A stretch of 64,000 nt of DNA from Orenia metallireducens (lineage in GTDB: Bacteria > Bacillota > Halanaerobiia > Halobacteroidales > Halobacteroidaceae): assembly GCF_001693735.1 (NCBI RefSeq), contig NZ_LWDV01000008.1, positions 1 through 64,000 of the forward strand, in the 5' to 3' direction. Shown here piece by piece: positions 35,148-44,128 of the stretch. The first letter of the stretch is position 1. The number at the start of each line of letters is the position of its first letter. A program made the translations under genes and the position numbers. The notes beneath the pieces are model-generated. The model had not been told where the DNA came from, made no database searches, and saw only the letters and a list, made by a program, of their open reading frames with translations.

Positions 35148-35175
35148 ATTTATTCTAGTAGTTCTTTTTTATTAA
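34659..35175 (+). repeat. Direct repeat, right copy (sigK 3' part and terminator)
   Basis: Matches 29351-29867. Sequence to the left (CACTAGTT) and to the right (ATTAAGTGGGTGG) differs from that around the left copy. Confidence 0.95.
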
Positions 35176-35336
35176 GTGGGTGGATATGACCTGGTAGTAT
35201 TCATTCTACTTGAATTCTTCAAAGATGTATGTTAATATTAATATATAATTTTGAAAGTGAGGGTTGTAAATGTATATTTATTTCATGAGGCTTCGCAAAT
35301 TTATTGGATAATTACAATAAACTAAATATAATATAA

Positions 35337-35388
35337 GGCATAAACCTAGGCTGAAGAATCAGAAAAACTAGGTCTATTTTGTTATGCT
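35337..35388. repeat. Imperfect hairpin
   Basis: GGCATAAACCTAG pairs with CTAGGT and, after a bulge, TTATGC; TATTTT follows the inner stem. It may be a weak terminator. Confidence 0.5.
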
Positions 35389-35519
35389 TTATTTGCGGAT
35401 TCTTGATGAACATTTATACAAACCCCTTTAATTAATAGTATATAACTCAAAACTGTATTCTATATTAGATTACGGTATTTTTGTATCTATTTAAAAATAG
35501 GAATATATTTATTTTAAGG

Positions 35520-35556
35520 GTTGTAGGTGAACAATATGTTCATTTGCAACTTTTTT
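35520..35556 (+). terminator. Terminator-like hairpin upstream of hflX
   Basis: GTTGTAGGTGAACA and TGTTCATTTGCAAC pair fully if G-U pairs are allowed, followed by six T. It lies 175 bases before hflX with no gene before it, so it may end a small RNA or a leader. Confidence 0.75.
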
Positions 35557-35730
35557 GCATTTTGGAAAAAATTATTTATCGAGAATAAGTATCTCTTTTT
35601 AATTTTTACTCAAGTGATAAGGCTTCCAATAATATAGTAGATTAGAATATTAATATTGTTATATGATGTTCAATGTTGAAGAATCCACTGTAGGCAGACA
35701 AATTTATATAAAAATGAAAGGAGATTTAAA

Positions 35731-37008
35731 ATGGCTAAAAAAACAAAAGCGATAGTAATAGGTGTAAATCTTAAAAATCAAGAAGATGATTTTGAATATT
35801 TAATGGAAGAATTAAAAGGCTTAGCAATTGCATGTAATATAGAAGTAGCTGGAGAGCTAACCCAAAACCTAGATTATATGAATAACTCCCATTATATTGG
35901 CACAGGTAAGATTCGAGAACTTGAGGAATTACTAGATCTTACAGCTGCTGAGCTAGTAATAGCTAATGATGAATTATCTCCTTCTCAAATTCGTGTACTT
36001 GAAGATAGACTTGATGTAAGAGTAGTGGATAGAACTATGTTGATCTTAGATATCTTCGCTCGGCGTGCAAAGACAAGAGAAGCAAAATTACAAGTGGAGG
36101 TAGCTAGACTTGAGTATATGCTTCCTAGGTTAGTTGGGCAAAAAAAATATGATCGGCAGGGTGGAGGAGCAGGTTTAATAAATAGAGGTGCAGGAGAGAC
36201 AAATTTAGAACTTAGCCGAAGAAGGATTGAGGATAAGATAACAGCTTTGCAGAAGGAATTAGAAGCATTAATTTCACAACGGAAGATACAACGGAAAAGA
36301 CGTAAGAAAAGTGGAATTCCTATTGTCTCCTTAGTTGGCTATACCAATGCTGGAAAGTCTACTTTGATGAATGCAATGGTTGAGATCTTTAACGAATCTT
36401 TAGACAAACAGGTTTTTGAGAAGGATATGTTATTTGCAACATTAGAAACCTCGGTTAGAAAGATAAATTTACCTGATAATAAATTATTTTTGCTTACAGA
36501 TACTGTTGGATTTGTAAATAGATTGCCTCATCATCTTGTTAAAGCATTTAGATCTACATTAGAAGAGGTTGCAGAAGCTGATTTAATAATTCATGTTGTT
36601 GACTATTCAGATTCTCAATATCAAAAATCAATTGATGTTACAAATAAAACATTAAAGGAGATTGGGGTTGAAAATATTCCTATTATTTATGCTTTTAATA
36701 AAGGTGATTTAACAGATACTGTAATTCCTCATCTAGTAAAAGATAGAGTTTATTTATCTGCTAAAGAAAGAATAGGAATAAATGAGTTGATCCAATTAAT
36801 TAGTAATCATGTCTTTAAAGATTATATTCAATGTGAAATGATAATCCCTTATGATCAAGGAGAGATAGTTTCTTATTTTTTTGAAAATGCTAATGTGTTT
36901 AGAACTAGTTATGAAGAAGGTGGTAATAAGTTAACTTTAGAGTGTAAAGAGAGTGATTATGAAAAATATCAGGCTTATGTGATAAATAATACAATTAAAA
37001 TAAGATAA
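35731..37008 (+). CDS. hflX: GTPase HflX
   Basis: 425 residues of normal length: an N-terminal HflX domain (ANDELSPSQIRVLEDRLDVR; TREAKLQVEVARLEYMLPRL), a coiled coil, and a G domain with P-loop GYTNAGKST (near residue 203), DTVGFVNRLPHHLVKAFRST as switch II and FNKGDL as the base-specificity motif. HflX splits stalled or stress-damaged 70S ribosomes. AAAGGAG precedes the ATG. It stands alone just outside the segment bracketed by sigK copies. Confidence 0.95.
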   Translation: MAKKTKAIVIGVNLKNQEDDFEYLMEELKGLAIACNIEVAGELTQNLDYMNNSHYIGTGKIRELEELLDLTAAELVIANDELSPSQIRVLEDRLDVRVVDRTMLILDIFARRAKTREAKLQVEVARLEYMLPRLVGQKKYDRQGGGAGLINRGAGETNLELSRRRIEDKITALQKELEALISQRKIQRKRRKKSGIPIVSLVGYTNAGKSTLMNAMVEIFNESLDKQVFEKDMLFATLETSVRKINLPDNKLFLLTDTVGFVNRLPHHLVKAFRSTLEEVAEADLIIHVVDYSDSQYQKSIDVTNKTLKEIGVENIPIIYAFNKGDLTDTVIPHLVKDRVYLSAKERIGINELIQLISNHVFKDYIQCEMIIPYDQGEIVSYFFENANVFRTSYEEGGNKLTLECKESDYEKYQAYVINNTIKIR

Positions 37009-37329
37009 ATATATAATTATTTTATTGCATTAGTTGAATCTTTAAATAGTTAGTTTAGATTTAATAGGCTAAACTTGATATAAGATTGGAAGATATAAGA
37101 TTCAAATTATTGATATGATTAGAATTAGTAAGTAGATAAATCAAATATTAAAAACCTTTAAAGTCAAGAGTATAATGTTTTTGATTTTATTTGTATTATC
37201 TGCTATCAACTATCTACGAGTCTTTTAGTCTCTTTAATTCAAAATGACAAAAAGTGTAATATTAGTAATTAAAAGGTCATAGTAGCAGGATAGATCTATT
37301 TTACTAAGGGATAGCTTTGAATTCTATTA
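37009..37329. other. Intergenic region with dispersed repeat
   Basis: About 320 bases, containing repeat copy 2 (37074-37193) and a possible decayed minus-strand copy of the small hairpin family near 37212. No gene. Confidence 0.5.
37074..37193 (+). repeat. Dispersed repeat ending in a terminator-like hairpin, copy 2
   Basis: CTTGATATAAGATTGGAAGA, ATAAG and AAATTATTGATATG are followed by TTTAAAGTCAAGAG, which pairs with TTTTTGATTTTATTT by A-U and G-U pairs. It has the same order of blocks as 31378-31520. It follows hflX directly and could serve as its terminator. Confidence 0.6.
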
Positions 37330-37397
37330 TTGACTTTATTTTAAGCCCATATTATAATATGACTAAAGATTCATATGAATATGAAGTCATGTTCATA
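37330..37397 (+). promoter_or_regulatory. Promoter and operator of the TetR-lol operon
   Basis: TTGACT (37330-37335) and TATAAT (37353-37358) are 17 bases apart. Just after the expected transcript start lies a 24-base inverted repeat: TATGAATATGA at 37374 and TCATGTTCATA at 37387, with one mismatch. This is well placed to be the TetR binding site. Confidence 0.85.
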
Positions 37398-37441
37398 AAC
37401 AAGTATTTTTAAGAAGTTTAGATAAAAAAGGAGAGTTATTT

Positions 37442-38068
37442 ATGCCAAAAGAAACCTTTTTCAATTTGCCAAATGAGAAAAGAGAAAGAGTAGTAGATGC
37501 TGCTATAGAAGAATTTGCTCAACGCCCATATCATCAAGCAAGAATTACAGCTATAGCTGATAATGCTGGTATAGCTAAAGGGAGTTTTTACCAATATTTT
37601 AAAGATAAGAAAGATATCTTTAAGTATATTATGGAATTAATTGTTAACAAAAAATTAGAATATATAAATCATGATATAATAGAAAATAAAGATAATTATA
37701 CTTTCTTTGAGATGTTACGAGAAATTTATCTAAGTGGGTTCAGGTTTGCTAAAGAGAATCCCCGTTTAGTTGATATTGGAAATAAGTTATTAAATAATAA
37801 AGACCTTCAAAGTGAAATTTGGGGAGAACATCAAGATAAGAGTTCAGATTTTTTTCAACAATTACTTGCAGAGGGAATAGCAAAAGGTGAGTTAGAGCGA
37901 ACAATTGATACAGTCTTAGTTTCTAGATTATTAAACAATTTAAATTATTCTTTAATAGATATCATATATAAAGATGGAAAGATCGATCTAGATGATGAGA
38001 AGGGCATGATGGAGGTAATTGATAAGATGCTTTATTTTATTGAAAATGGTATTAAAAAGAGGGATTGA
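37442..38068 (+). CDS. TetR/AcrR family transcriptional regulator
   Basis: 208 residues. The N-terminal DNA-binding domain reads RERVVDAAIEEFAQRPYHQA and ITAIADNAGIAKGSFYQYFK (residues about 14-55), and the rest is the helical ligand-binding and dimer domain. GGAGAG before the ATG. As first gene of the operon, with a 24-base palindrome over its transcript start, it is probably an autorepressor of the Lol-like transport genes. The ligand is unknown; an envelope stress signal or lipid is plausible. Confidence 0.92.
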   Translation: MPKETFFNLPNEKRERVVDAAIEEFAQRPYHQARITAIADNAGIAKGSFYQYFKDKKDIFKYIMELIVNKKLEYINHDIIENKDNYTFFEMLREIYLSGFRFAKENPRLVDIGNKLLNNKDLQSEIWGEHQDKSSDFFQQLLAEGIAKGELERTIDTVLVSRLLNNLNYSLIDIIYKDGKIDLDDEKGMMEVIDKMLYFIENGIKKRD

Positions 38069-38088
38069 TAAAAAAGGAGGTCATGAAA

Positions 38089-38796
38089 ATGGCTTTATTG
38101 GAATTAAGAAATGTTAAGAAGGTTTATCAACAAGGAAAGATTGAGGTAGCAGCTTTAAAAGGAATTGATTTAACAGTAGAAAAGGGGGAATTTACCACTC
38201 TTTTTGGGCCTTCTGGTTCTGGTAAGACTACTATGTTGAATATGATTGGTTGTCTAGATAAAGCAACTAGTGGTATTATTAATTTCAATGGTCAAAAGCT
38301 AGAAGAACTAAGTAAAAAGGAACTTGCTATACTTAGAAGGTATAATATCGGATTTGTTTTTCAAAGCTATAATTTAATTCCAGTTTTAACTGCTTATGAG
38401 AATGTAGAGTTTGCAATTAGGTTAGTCAATAAATATAGTAAAAAAGAATTAAAAGATAGAGTGATGAGAATATTGGCTGATGTTGGCTTGGATGGTCTAG
38501 AGAATAGAAGACCTAATGAATTATCTGGTGGTCAGAAACAACGTGTGGCAATAGCTAGAGCTCTTGTTAAAGAACCTAAACTAGTATTAGCAGATGAACC
38601 TACTGCTAATTTAGACTCCAAAACCAGTGAAGAGGTTTTAGAAGTTATGGTAAAAATGAATAAAGAGTTAGGTACTACCTTTATCTTCTCTACCCATGAT
38701 CCTCAGGTAATGGATTATGCTCATCGTATGTTAGAAATTCGTGATGGTTTAATCTTTGAAGATAAGAGGGGGGGGAGGGACAGTGTTTCTGACTAA
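38089..38796 (+). CDS. ABC transporter ATP-binding protein, LolD/MacB type
   Basis: About 235 residues with Walker A GPSGSGKTT (near residue 37), Q-loop, signature LSGGQKQRVAIARAL and Walker B LVLADEPTANLD. The sequence is of the LolD/MacB/FtsE class, which powers mechanotransmission by FtsX-fold permeases rather than substrate channels. AAGGAGG at 38074 fits the ATG at 38089 (8-base gap) better than that at 38083. It overlaps the first permease gene by 14 bases. Confidence 0.92.
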   Translation: MALLELRNVKKVYQQGKIEVAALKGIDLTVEKGEFTTLFGPSGSGKTTMLNMIGCLDKATSGIINFNGQKLEELSKKELAILRRYNIGFVFQSYNLIPVLTAYENVEFAIRLVNKYSKKELKDRVMRILADVGLDGLENRRPNELSGGQKQRVAIARALVKEPKLVLADEPTANLDSKTSEEVLEVMVKMNKELGTTFIFSTHDPQVMDYAHRMLEIRDGLIFEDKRGGRDSVSD

Positions 38797-40027
38797 ACTG
38801 GCTTTTAAGAATTTAATGCGTCATCGTAATCGTACTCTTATCACTGCAATTATTATTGCTTTTGCGATTTTTTTCTATATTATTATGGATTCTATGATTG
38901 GTGGGATGACTGAGATCTCTTATAAAAATATTATAGATTACCAAGCTGGTCATCTCCAACTGGTAAGAGATGATTATTGGGAAGATAAAGATGGTTTATC
39001 TCTAGAAAATCTCTTGTTTGTCGATCAGCCAAAAATGTCATTATTGGAGAGTATTAGAGGATATAAGAGTAGTTCACCTGAACTTAACTTTCACGCTAGA
39101 CTCAATAATGGTATTAATGAATTACCTGTGATTGGGAAAGGGATTATTCCTGAAAGGTTCAAAGAGGTCTTTGCTTTTGAAGATCAATTTATAGAAGGTT
39201 CAATCTTTTCTTCGGAGGAAAATAAGGTAGTTATGGGAAAGAGGTTGGCTGATCTTCTTAAATTAGAGATAGGTGATTATATTACACTTTTAGTCAGAGA
39301 TAAAAATGAAACCTTTAATACAATTGAGGCTGAAGTATCTGGACTCTTTCATACCAGTAATCCTAATGTGAATAGTAATATTGTTTATCTTCCTCTTAAG
39401 ATAGCCCAACAGGCCCTTAATGTTGACAAGCAAGTGAGTAAGATTATAGTTAAATTAGAGGATAAGGATCAGGCAATGGTGATTGCTGATGAGCTTGAAA
39501 GTAAGTTAAAAAGAATAGATGATGATTTAAGTATCTATGCTTGGGAGGAGCTAGAGGCTATATCTGTTGCTGGTGCCAAACAGATGGGTAATCAGCTAAT
39601 AATGTCTATTATCTTGATAATTGCAGCTATTGCTATCATCAATACAGTTATCCTTGCTACCCTAGAAAGGATGGAAGAGATCGGGATGATGAAGGCTATG
39701 GGTTTACAGGAAAAAGAGATCATCTATATCTTTGTTCTGGAGTCGACTGGTATCGGTATTTTGGGAGGTATTATGGGACTAATGTTGGGAGCTATTGGTG
39801 TTTGGGTGTTTGCAAACTATGGTATAGATTGGAGTGTTATAGTAGGTAATAATGTAGATATCTCTTCCTTTGGAATACCAGTGATTGGAAAGATGTATGG
39901 GACTTGGAATTTAAAGGCTTTTATATTTGTCTTTAGCTTTGGGGTTATTGTGTCTTTATTATCTAGTATTTTACCAGCTTACTGGGCGGCTAGCAAAGAT
40001 CCAGTTAAGGCAATCTACCATCGTTAG
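38783..40027 (+). CDS. ABC permease, LolC/LolE-like, first copy
   Basis: About 414 residues with the FtsX/MacB topology: helix 1 (residues about 14-40), a large outer domain with MacB_PCD features (residues about 45-265), and three C-terminal helices containing LATLERMEEIGMMKAMGLQEKEI. The GTG at 38783 follows GGGAGGGA inside the ATPase gene end. It pairs with the next gene as a LolC/LolE-like heterodimer. In diderms such complexes extract lipoproteins from the inner membrane; in others they export lipids or peptides. Confidence 0.87.
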   Translation: MFLTKLAFKNLMRHRNRTLITAIIIAFAIFFYIIMDSMIGGMTEISYKNIIDYQAGHLQLVRDDYWEDKDGLSLENLLFVDQPKMSLLESIRGYKSSSPELNFHARLNNGINELPVIGKGIIPERFKEVFAFEDQFIEGSIFSSEENKVVMGKRLADLLKLEIGDYITLLVRDKNETFNTIEAEVSGLFHTSNPNVNSNIVYLPLKIAQQALNVDKQVSKIIVKLEDKDQAMVIADELESKLKRIDDDLSIYAWEELEAISVAGAKQMGNQLIMSIILIIAAIAIINTVILATLERMEEIGMMKAMGLQEKEIIYIFVLESTGIGILGGIMGLMLGAIGVWVFANYGIDWSVIVGNNVDISSFGIPVIGKMYGTWNLKAFIFVFSFGVIVSLLSSILPAYWAASKDPVKAIYHR

Positions 40028-40039
40028 GGGGTATAGAAA

Positions 40040-41299
40040 ATGGGGTTTCTTACTAAATTAGCTTTTAAAAATCTCTTTAGATATAAATTAAGAACATTTA
40101 TTTCAATTATTGCTATTGCTTTTGCAGTTATGATAGTTGTTTTTGCTAGAGGATATATAGTAGGGATGATAGACTCTATTTTTGCTGATCATATTCAATA
40201 TAGTTCTGGTCATATTAAAATAATTGATCAGAACTATCAGCAGCAGGAACGTTTACTCCCTCTTAATTATCCAGTAGATGGATTTGGGCAACAGGGACTA
40301 GATGGAATGATAGCCAATTTGAAAGCTATAGATAATGTAGAGATGGTAATTCCTAGACTAAAGTTTGGGGCTATGGTCAGTACTGAAAATGAATTGGTAA
40401 CTATGATCGGTTGGGGGGTTAATCCAGATCAAGAGATTGCCTTTACCGATATTGAGGATAAATTAGTAGAGGGGAGGATGGTTCAGCCAGGTCAACTGGA
40501 AGTGGTGATGGGTACGACCCTGTTAGATCAATTAAACCGTCAGGTTGGTGATACTGTAACTATATTATCTAATACAGCCTTTAATTCTTTAAAAGGTGTT
40601 ACCTTCAAAATAGTTGGTCGTTTAGAAAGTGGTCTAAAGATGCTTGATGAGGTAGTTTTCTATCTTCCCCTTGATCAGGCTCAGAGAATCTTATATATGG
40701 AAGGTCAGACTACTGAACTACTGTTGGTAACAGCTGATAGGAACTTAGTAGATCAAGTTTTACCCAAGGTGAAAGGGTTGCTGTCATCGAAAGGAATAGA
40801 TAAGAGGTATCTTGCTTTGGGATACAAAGAGACCAGTGATCTTCTTCCATATATGGAGATGGCTAAATTAGTCTATAATCAGGTTTATATCTTTCTAGTA
40901 CTGTTGGCTAGTATCGTGGTTATTAATACTATGATTATGATAGTTAAAGAACGAACAAAAGAGATTGGGATGATGTCTGCACTAGGACTAGAGAGTAAGA
41001 ATATCTTACAGCTCTTTGTTATTGAAGGTAGCATTATGGGGATTGTTGGTAGTTTCTTTGGAGCTATGCTAGGTTTTATCTTAAATAATTACCTAGCTCA
41101 AACAGGGATAGATCTCAGTTCAGCAGTAGCAGGATTTAGTTCAGAACATATGGTTAATTCAATTATTTATCCAGTTTCTTCAATAACTAATACGATATTT
41201 GCTTTTGGGTTAGGGGTTATTATTGTAACTATTGCTTGTATTATTCCAGCACGAAGAGCAGCAAAACTTTCACCTACTGAAGCTATGGGTGAAGGGTAG
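40040..41299 (+). CDS. ABC permease, LolC/LolE-like, second copy
   Basis: 419 residues with the same FtsX/MacB layout as the preceding permease. Helix 1 is at residues about 14-38 and the C-terminal trio includes IVKERTKEIGMMSALGLESKN and closes with IPARRAAKLSPTEAM. The two permeases are clearly paralogous but distinct. It begins 12 bases after the first permease with TAGGGGG upstream. Confidence 0.87.
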   Translation: MGFLTKLAFKNLFRYKLRTFISIIAIAFAVMIVVFARGYIVGMIDSIFADHIQYSSGHIKIIDQNYQQQERLLPLNYPVDGFGQQGLDGMIANLKAIDNVEMVIPRLKFGAMVSTENELVTMIGWGVNPDQEIAFTDIEDKLVEGRMVQPGQLEVVMGTTLLDQLNRQVGDTVTILSNTAFNSLKGVTFKIVGRLESGLKMLDEVVFYLPLDQAQRILYMEGQTTELLLVTADRNLVDQVLPKVKGLLSSKGIDKRYLALGYKETSDLLPYMEMAKLVYNQVYIFLVLLASIVVINTMIMIVKERTKEIGMMSALGLESKNILQLFVIEGSIMGIVGSFFGAMLGFILNNYLAQTGIDLSSAVAGFSSEHMVNSIIYPVSSITNTIFAFGLGVIIVTIACIIPARRAAKLSPTEAMGEG

Positions 41300-41322
41300 A
41301 AAAAGAAAGGGGATGATTATAG

Positions 41323-42066
41323 ATGAAAAGATTAATAGTAGTATTTATTTGTTTTATAGCTTTAATAGCTGCTATTACCACTATGGTTAGTGCTATGACT
41401 GCTGAAGAGATAATTAATAGAAGGGATGAGAATGAATATATTAAGGTTGCTAAAGTAGAAGCTGAGATGGTTATTATAAATGGCAGACGAAAGATGAGCA
41501 AAAATATGCTCACTTTTATAGAAGAAGATAATAGTTTGACCATATTTACTAATGCTCGGGATCGAGGAACTAAGTTTCTAAAAAGAGATGATGACCTCTG
41601 GATGTTCTTTCCTGAAGCAGAAGATATAGTTAAGATTTCTGGTCATATGCTTAATCAGGGAATGATGGGAAGTGATTTTTCCTATCAGGATATGATGGAG
41701 TCTGATAAATTAACAGATCTTTATGACTTTGCGATTATCGGTGAAGAAGAGCTGAATGGTCGTCAATGTTATGTTTTAGAAGGTGTTGCTTTAGATGGTA
41801 AAGAAGTCTCTTATTATCGACGTAAATCTTGGATTGACAAAGAAAGGTTTATTGGTCTTAAAGAAGAGTTATATGCCAAGAGTGAACGATTATTGAAGGT
41901 GATGAATGTAAAACGTGTAGAGCAGATTGATGGTCGATGGTATCCAGTTGAATCAGTAATGGAGAATAAGCTGAGAAAAAAGACTAGAACTGAGTTTGTT
42001 ATCAAGTCAATAAAGTTTAATCCTAAAATACCTGCTGGAACTTTTACTCTACAAAACATGCAATAA
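41323..42066 (+). CDS. Outer membrane lipoprotein-sorting protein (LolA-like fold)
   Basis: 247 residues: a signal peptide (residues 1-23, ending TTMVSAMTAEE), then a LolA/LolB-like beta-barrel domain of the type that starts AEEIINRRDEN and includes LKRDDDLWMFFPEAEDIVKI, MGSDFSYQDMME and the C-terminal GRWYPVESVMENKL. Proteins of this type are found beside LolCDE-like or RND exporters and shuttle lipid-anchored or hydrophobic cargo across the periplasm. It follows the permeases by 23 bases. Confidence 0.85.
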   Translation: MKRLIVVFICFIALIAAITTMVSAMTAEEIINRRDENEYIKVAKVEAEMVIINGRRKMSKNMLTFIEEDNSLTIFTNARDRGTKFLKRDDDLWMFFPEAEDIVKISGHMLNQGMMGSDFSYQDMMESDKLTDLYDFAIIGEEELNGRQCYVLEGVALDGKEVSYYRRKSWIDKERFIGLKEELYAKSERLLKVMNVKRVEQIDGRWYPVESVMENKLRKKTRTEFVIKSIKFNPKIPAGTFTLQNMQ

Positions 42067-42126
42067 TTGATAATCGGTTTTTGGAAAATTCAACCAACAT
42101 ACTAGATAAATAAGGGGTTGATATAA

Positions 42127-43248
42127 TTGAGTAAAGTGTCAGTAGTGATAATGATCTTTTTGTTGACAATTACTTTTTATAACCAAGCGTTAGCAGTAGA
42201 GACTGGAGGAGAGTTTGAAATTCTATTAGCAGGTGTATTGCAAGAGGATGGAAGTTTTGACAATGAGATTTTGGAAAGTTTAAATCTAGAGTTATTTCTT
42301 CCTCAAATAGGCAATAATGAGATACGCTATGAATTTAAGATTAATAATCTATTACAGGATCTGTTAGCAGGTGATAATGCCTCTTATTTTACAAAAAAGC
42401 TCTACATTAAACATAAGTTCGATAATTTCCATTTAACCTTGGGGAGACAACCAGTGTCCTGGTCCTTTGGGTCTTTACTCAATCCTGTTGATTATACCCT
42501 TGGAGCAGTTGCTTTAGATGAGGAGAATAATAACAAATATACAGATGCTTTAGAAACCTATATACCAATTAACTGGAATTCTAGCCTATCTATTATTACC
42601 TCTTTTCCTAGTGGATTTTCAGATAAATCCGAAGAGATGAAATGGGGAGTTAGAGGTAGAATGGGAGTAAAGGATTATGATTTAACTTTAAATTATGTTC
42701 AGGAGGCTGAAATGAGTAATCAAGTAGGGGAGAATTTTCAGGTTACATCAGTAATTCCTAAACAGAGATTAGGCCTTACTCTTAAGGGGGATATTGGTAA
42801 TTTAGGAGTATATAGTTCTTTTGGTCATTATTTTGATGATAGGATAGAGAATAGTAATAGCTATCTCTTAGGTGCAGATTATAGTTATAATTTAAATTAT
42901 TATACTAAGATTAATATGCAAGTAGAATACCTAGGGGTTGATTTTAATAGCCTGAGACTAGAGCAGATGTCGTATTTGAATGTAGACAATAGAGATAATA
43001 GACTTAGTCTTTTGACTGGTAGCATAAGTTATCCAATTGATGATTTTTCCTCTATCTCCTTAACTACAATAGTGAGTTTAGATGATAGTAGTTTAATGCT
43101 AAATCCTAGTTATCAAAATATTTTACCTGGAAATATTAATCTTGATATTAGTACTTCTATTTTTTTGGGTAAGGAAGATAGTTTATTTGGACCAGTAAGT
43201 CAGATGCCACAGCTTATAACATCAATAAGTATGAGTTATCTCTTTTAA
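42127..43248 (+). CDS. Putative outer-membrane beta-barrel protein
   Basis: 373 residues with a signal peptide (residues 1-23, cut near NQALA-VE), many alternating beta strands with aromatic ends (LYIKHKFDNFHLTLGRQPV; SYLLGADYSYNLNYYTKINM) and the terminal pattern ISMSYLF with a final Phe, the classic outer-membrane assembly signal. The GRQPVSWSFG segment is reminiscent of DUF1302/porin-like barrels. TTG start with GGGG upstream. As last gene of the Lol-like operon, it may be the outer-membrane end of the pathway. The specific family is not certain. Confidence 0.7.
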   Translation: MSKVSVVIMIFLLTITFYNQALAVETGGEFEILLAGVLQEDGSFDNEILESLNLELFLPQIGNNEIRYEFKINNLLQDLLAGDNASYFTKKLYIKHKFDNFHLTLGRQPVSWSFGSLLNPVDYTLGAVALDEENNNKYTDALETYIPINWNSSLSIITSFPSGFSDKSEEMKWGVRGRMGVKDYDLTLNYVQEAEMSNQVGENFQVTSVIPKQRLGLTLKGDIGNLGVYSSFGHYFDDRIENSNSYLLGADYSYNLNYYTKINMQVEYLGVDFNSLRLEQMSYLNVDNRDNRLSLLTGSISYPIDDFSSISLTTIVSLDDSSLMLNPSYQNILPGNINLDISTSIFLGKEDSLFGPVSQMPQLITSISMSYLF

Positions 43249-43578
43249 ATATAAATGAAGAGGATTACTTTACTTTTAGATTTTACTTAATCTATTTGCC
43301 AGTATTCTGTAATAAAGATTAAAAAATTAAGGGTGATTTTGACACAGACTAAGTTCTGACTAAGAGCTGACTGAAGATTTAAATAATTTAAAGTCAGGTT
43401 TTGATCAGATTTTAGTCTGCGTCTAAAAAGTTCTTATTTTATGAACTTTTCTAATGATGTTGACTGTAGTTTAAAACTTGTGTCTAATAGTTATTAGAAT
43501 AGTGGTTTAACTAACTGCTTTTGTACGAAAGGTTTTGGTTTTTAAATCTGTAGGGGCGTAGCCCATTTTGTTCTATTA
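43249..43578. other. Intergenic region with repeat remnants
   Basis: About 330 bases between convergent genes. A hairpin AAAAGTTC/GAACTTTT near 43425-43450 and a copy of the small hairpin family at 43525-43554 are visible. No gene. Confidence 0.5.
43525..43554 (+). repeat. Small conserved-base hairpin, copy 1
   Basis: CGAAAGGTTT and AAATCTGTAG: C-G, then a G-A/A-T/A-G internal motif, then a paired stem. It is followed by GGGGCGTAGCCC. Confidence 0.6.
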
Positions 43579-43953
43579 CTATAATATATACTCAGCTAGA
43601 GTCTTTTGAACTTCAAGAATATTATTACTCTTTCCAAATTGCTTTTGGATTGGCATACTCGCACCTGCAACCCATAGCTTTAATTCTGAGTCTGCATCAA
43701 AACTACCAGCAGTTTCAACACTAAAATGTCTGATACTTGAATAAGGAATTGAATGATATTCAACCTTTTTTCCTGTAATTCCTTGTTTATCTACGATAAT
43801 AAGTCTTTTATCAGTAAATACAAAAAAATCTCTCAATACCTTATAGCCTTTGCTCACACGTTCTCCATTAAGTAATACACCAGATAGCTCCTGTTCTATC
43901 TCTTTAACATTCATCTCGGTAGCATTACCCATCAATCCATCTAAGAATCCCAT
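43579..43953 (-). CDS. Bacterial PH-domain protein
   Basis: 124 residues of the bacterial pleckstrin-homology fold (FFVFTDKRLIIVDKQGITGK followed by KVEYHSIPYSSIRHFSVET), the YokE/bPH type. No membrane helix or signal is visible, so it should be cytoplasmic. Function is unknown in this family. ATG at 43953 has TGGAGGT before it on the minus strand. It is monocistronic. Confidence 0.85.
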   Translation of the reverse strand: MGFLDGLMGNATEMNVKEIEQELSGVLLNGERVSKGYKVLRDFFVFTDKRLIIVDKQGITGKKVEYHSIPYSSIRHFSVETAGSFDADSELKLWVAGASMPIQKQFGKSNNILEVQKTLAEYIL

Positions 43954-44128
43954 AAAATACCTCCATTTTTATAATATATTAGTTTATTATACCATATTTC
44001 AGGGAAGATATCAGCGAGTTTTAGAATATTAAAAGAAGAAGATGTTAAGATTAATATGTAAATAAATTTTCACACAATCAATGTTACTTGCATATTATAA
44101 TATATAGATGGGTTAAGGAGGAATAATT

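Larger units (their letters stand above)
35176..35730. other. Gene-free region before hflX
   Basis: About 555 AT-rich bases with two hairpins (listed separately) and no gene I can support. The hflX promoter should lie between 35557 and 35710 but none stands out clearly. Confidence 0.5.
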
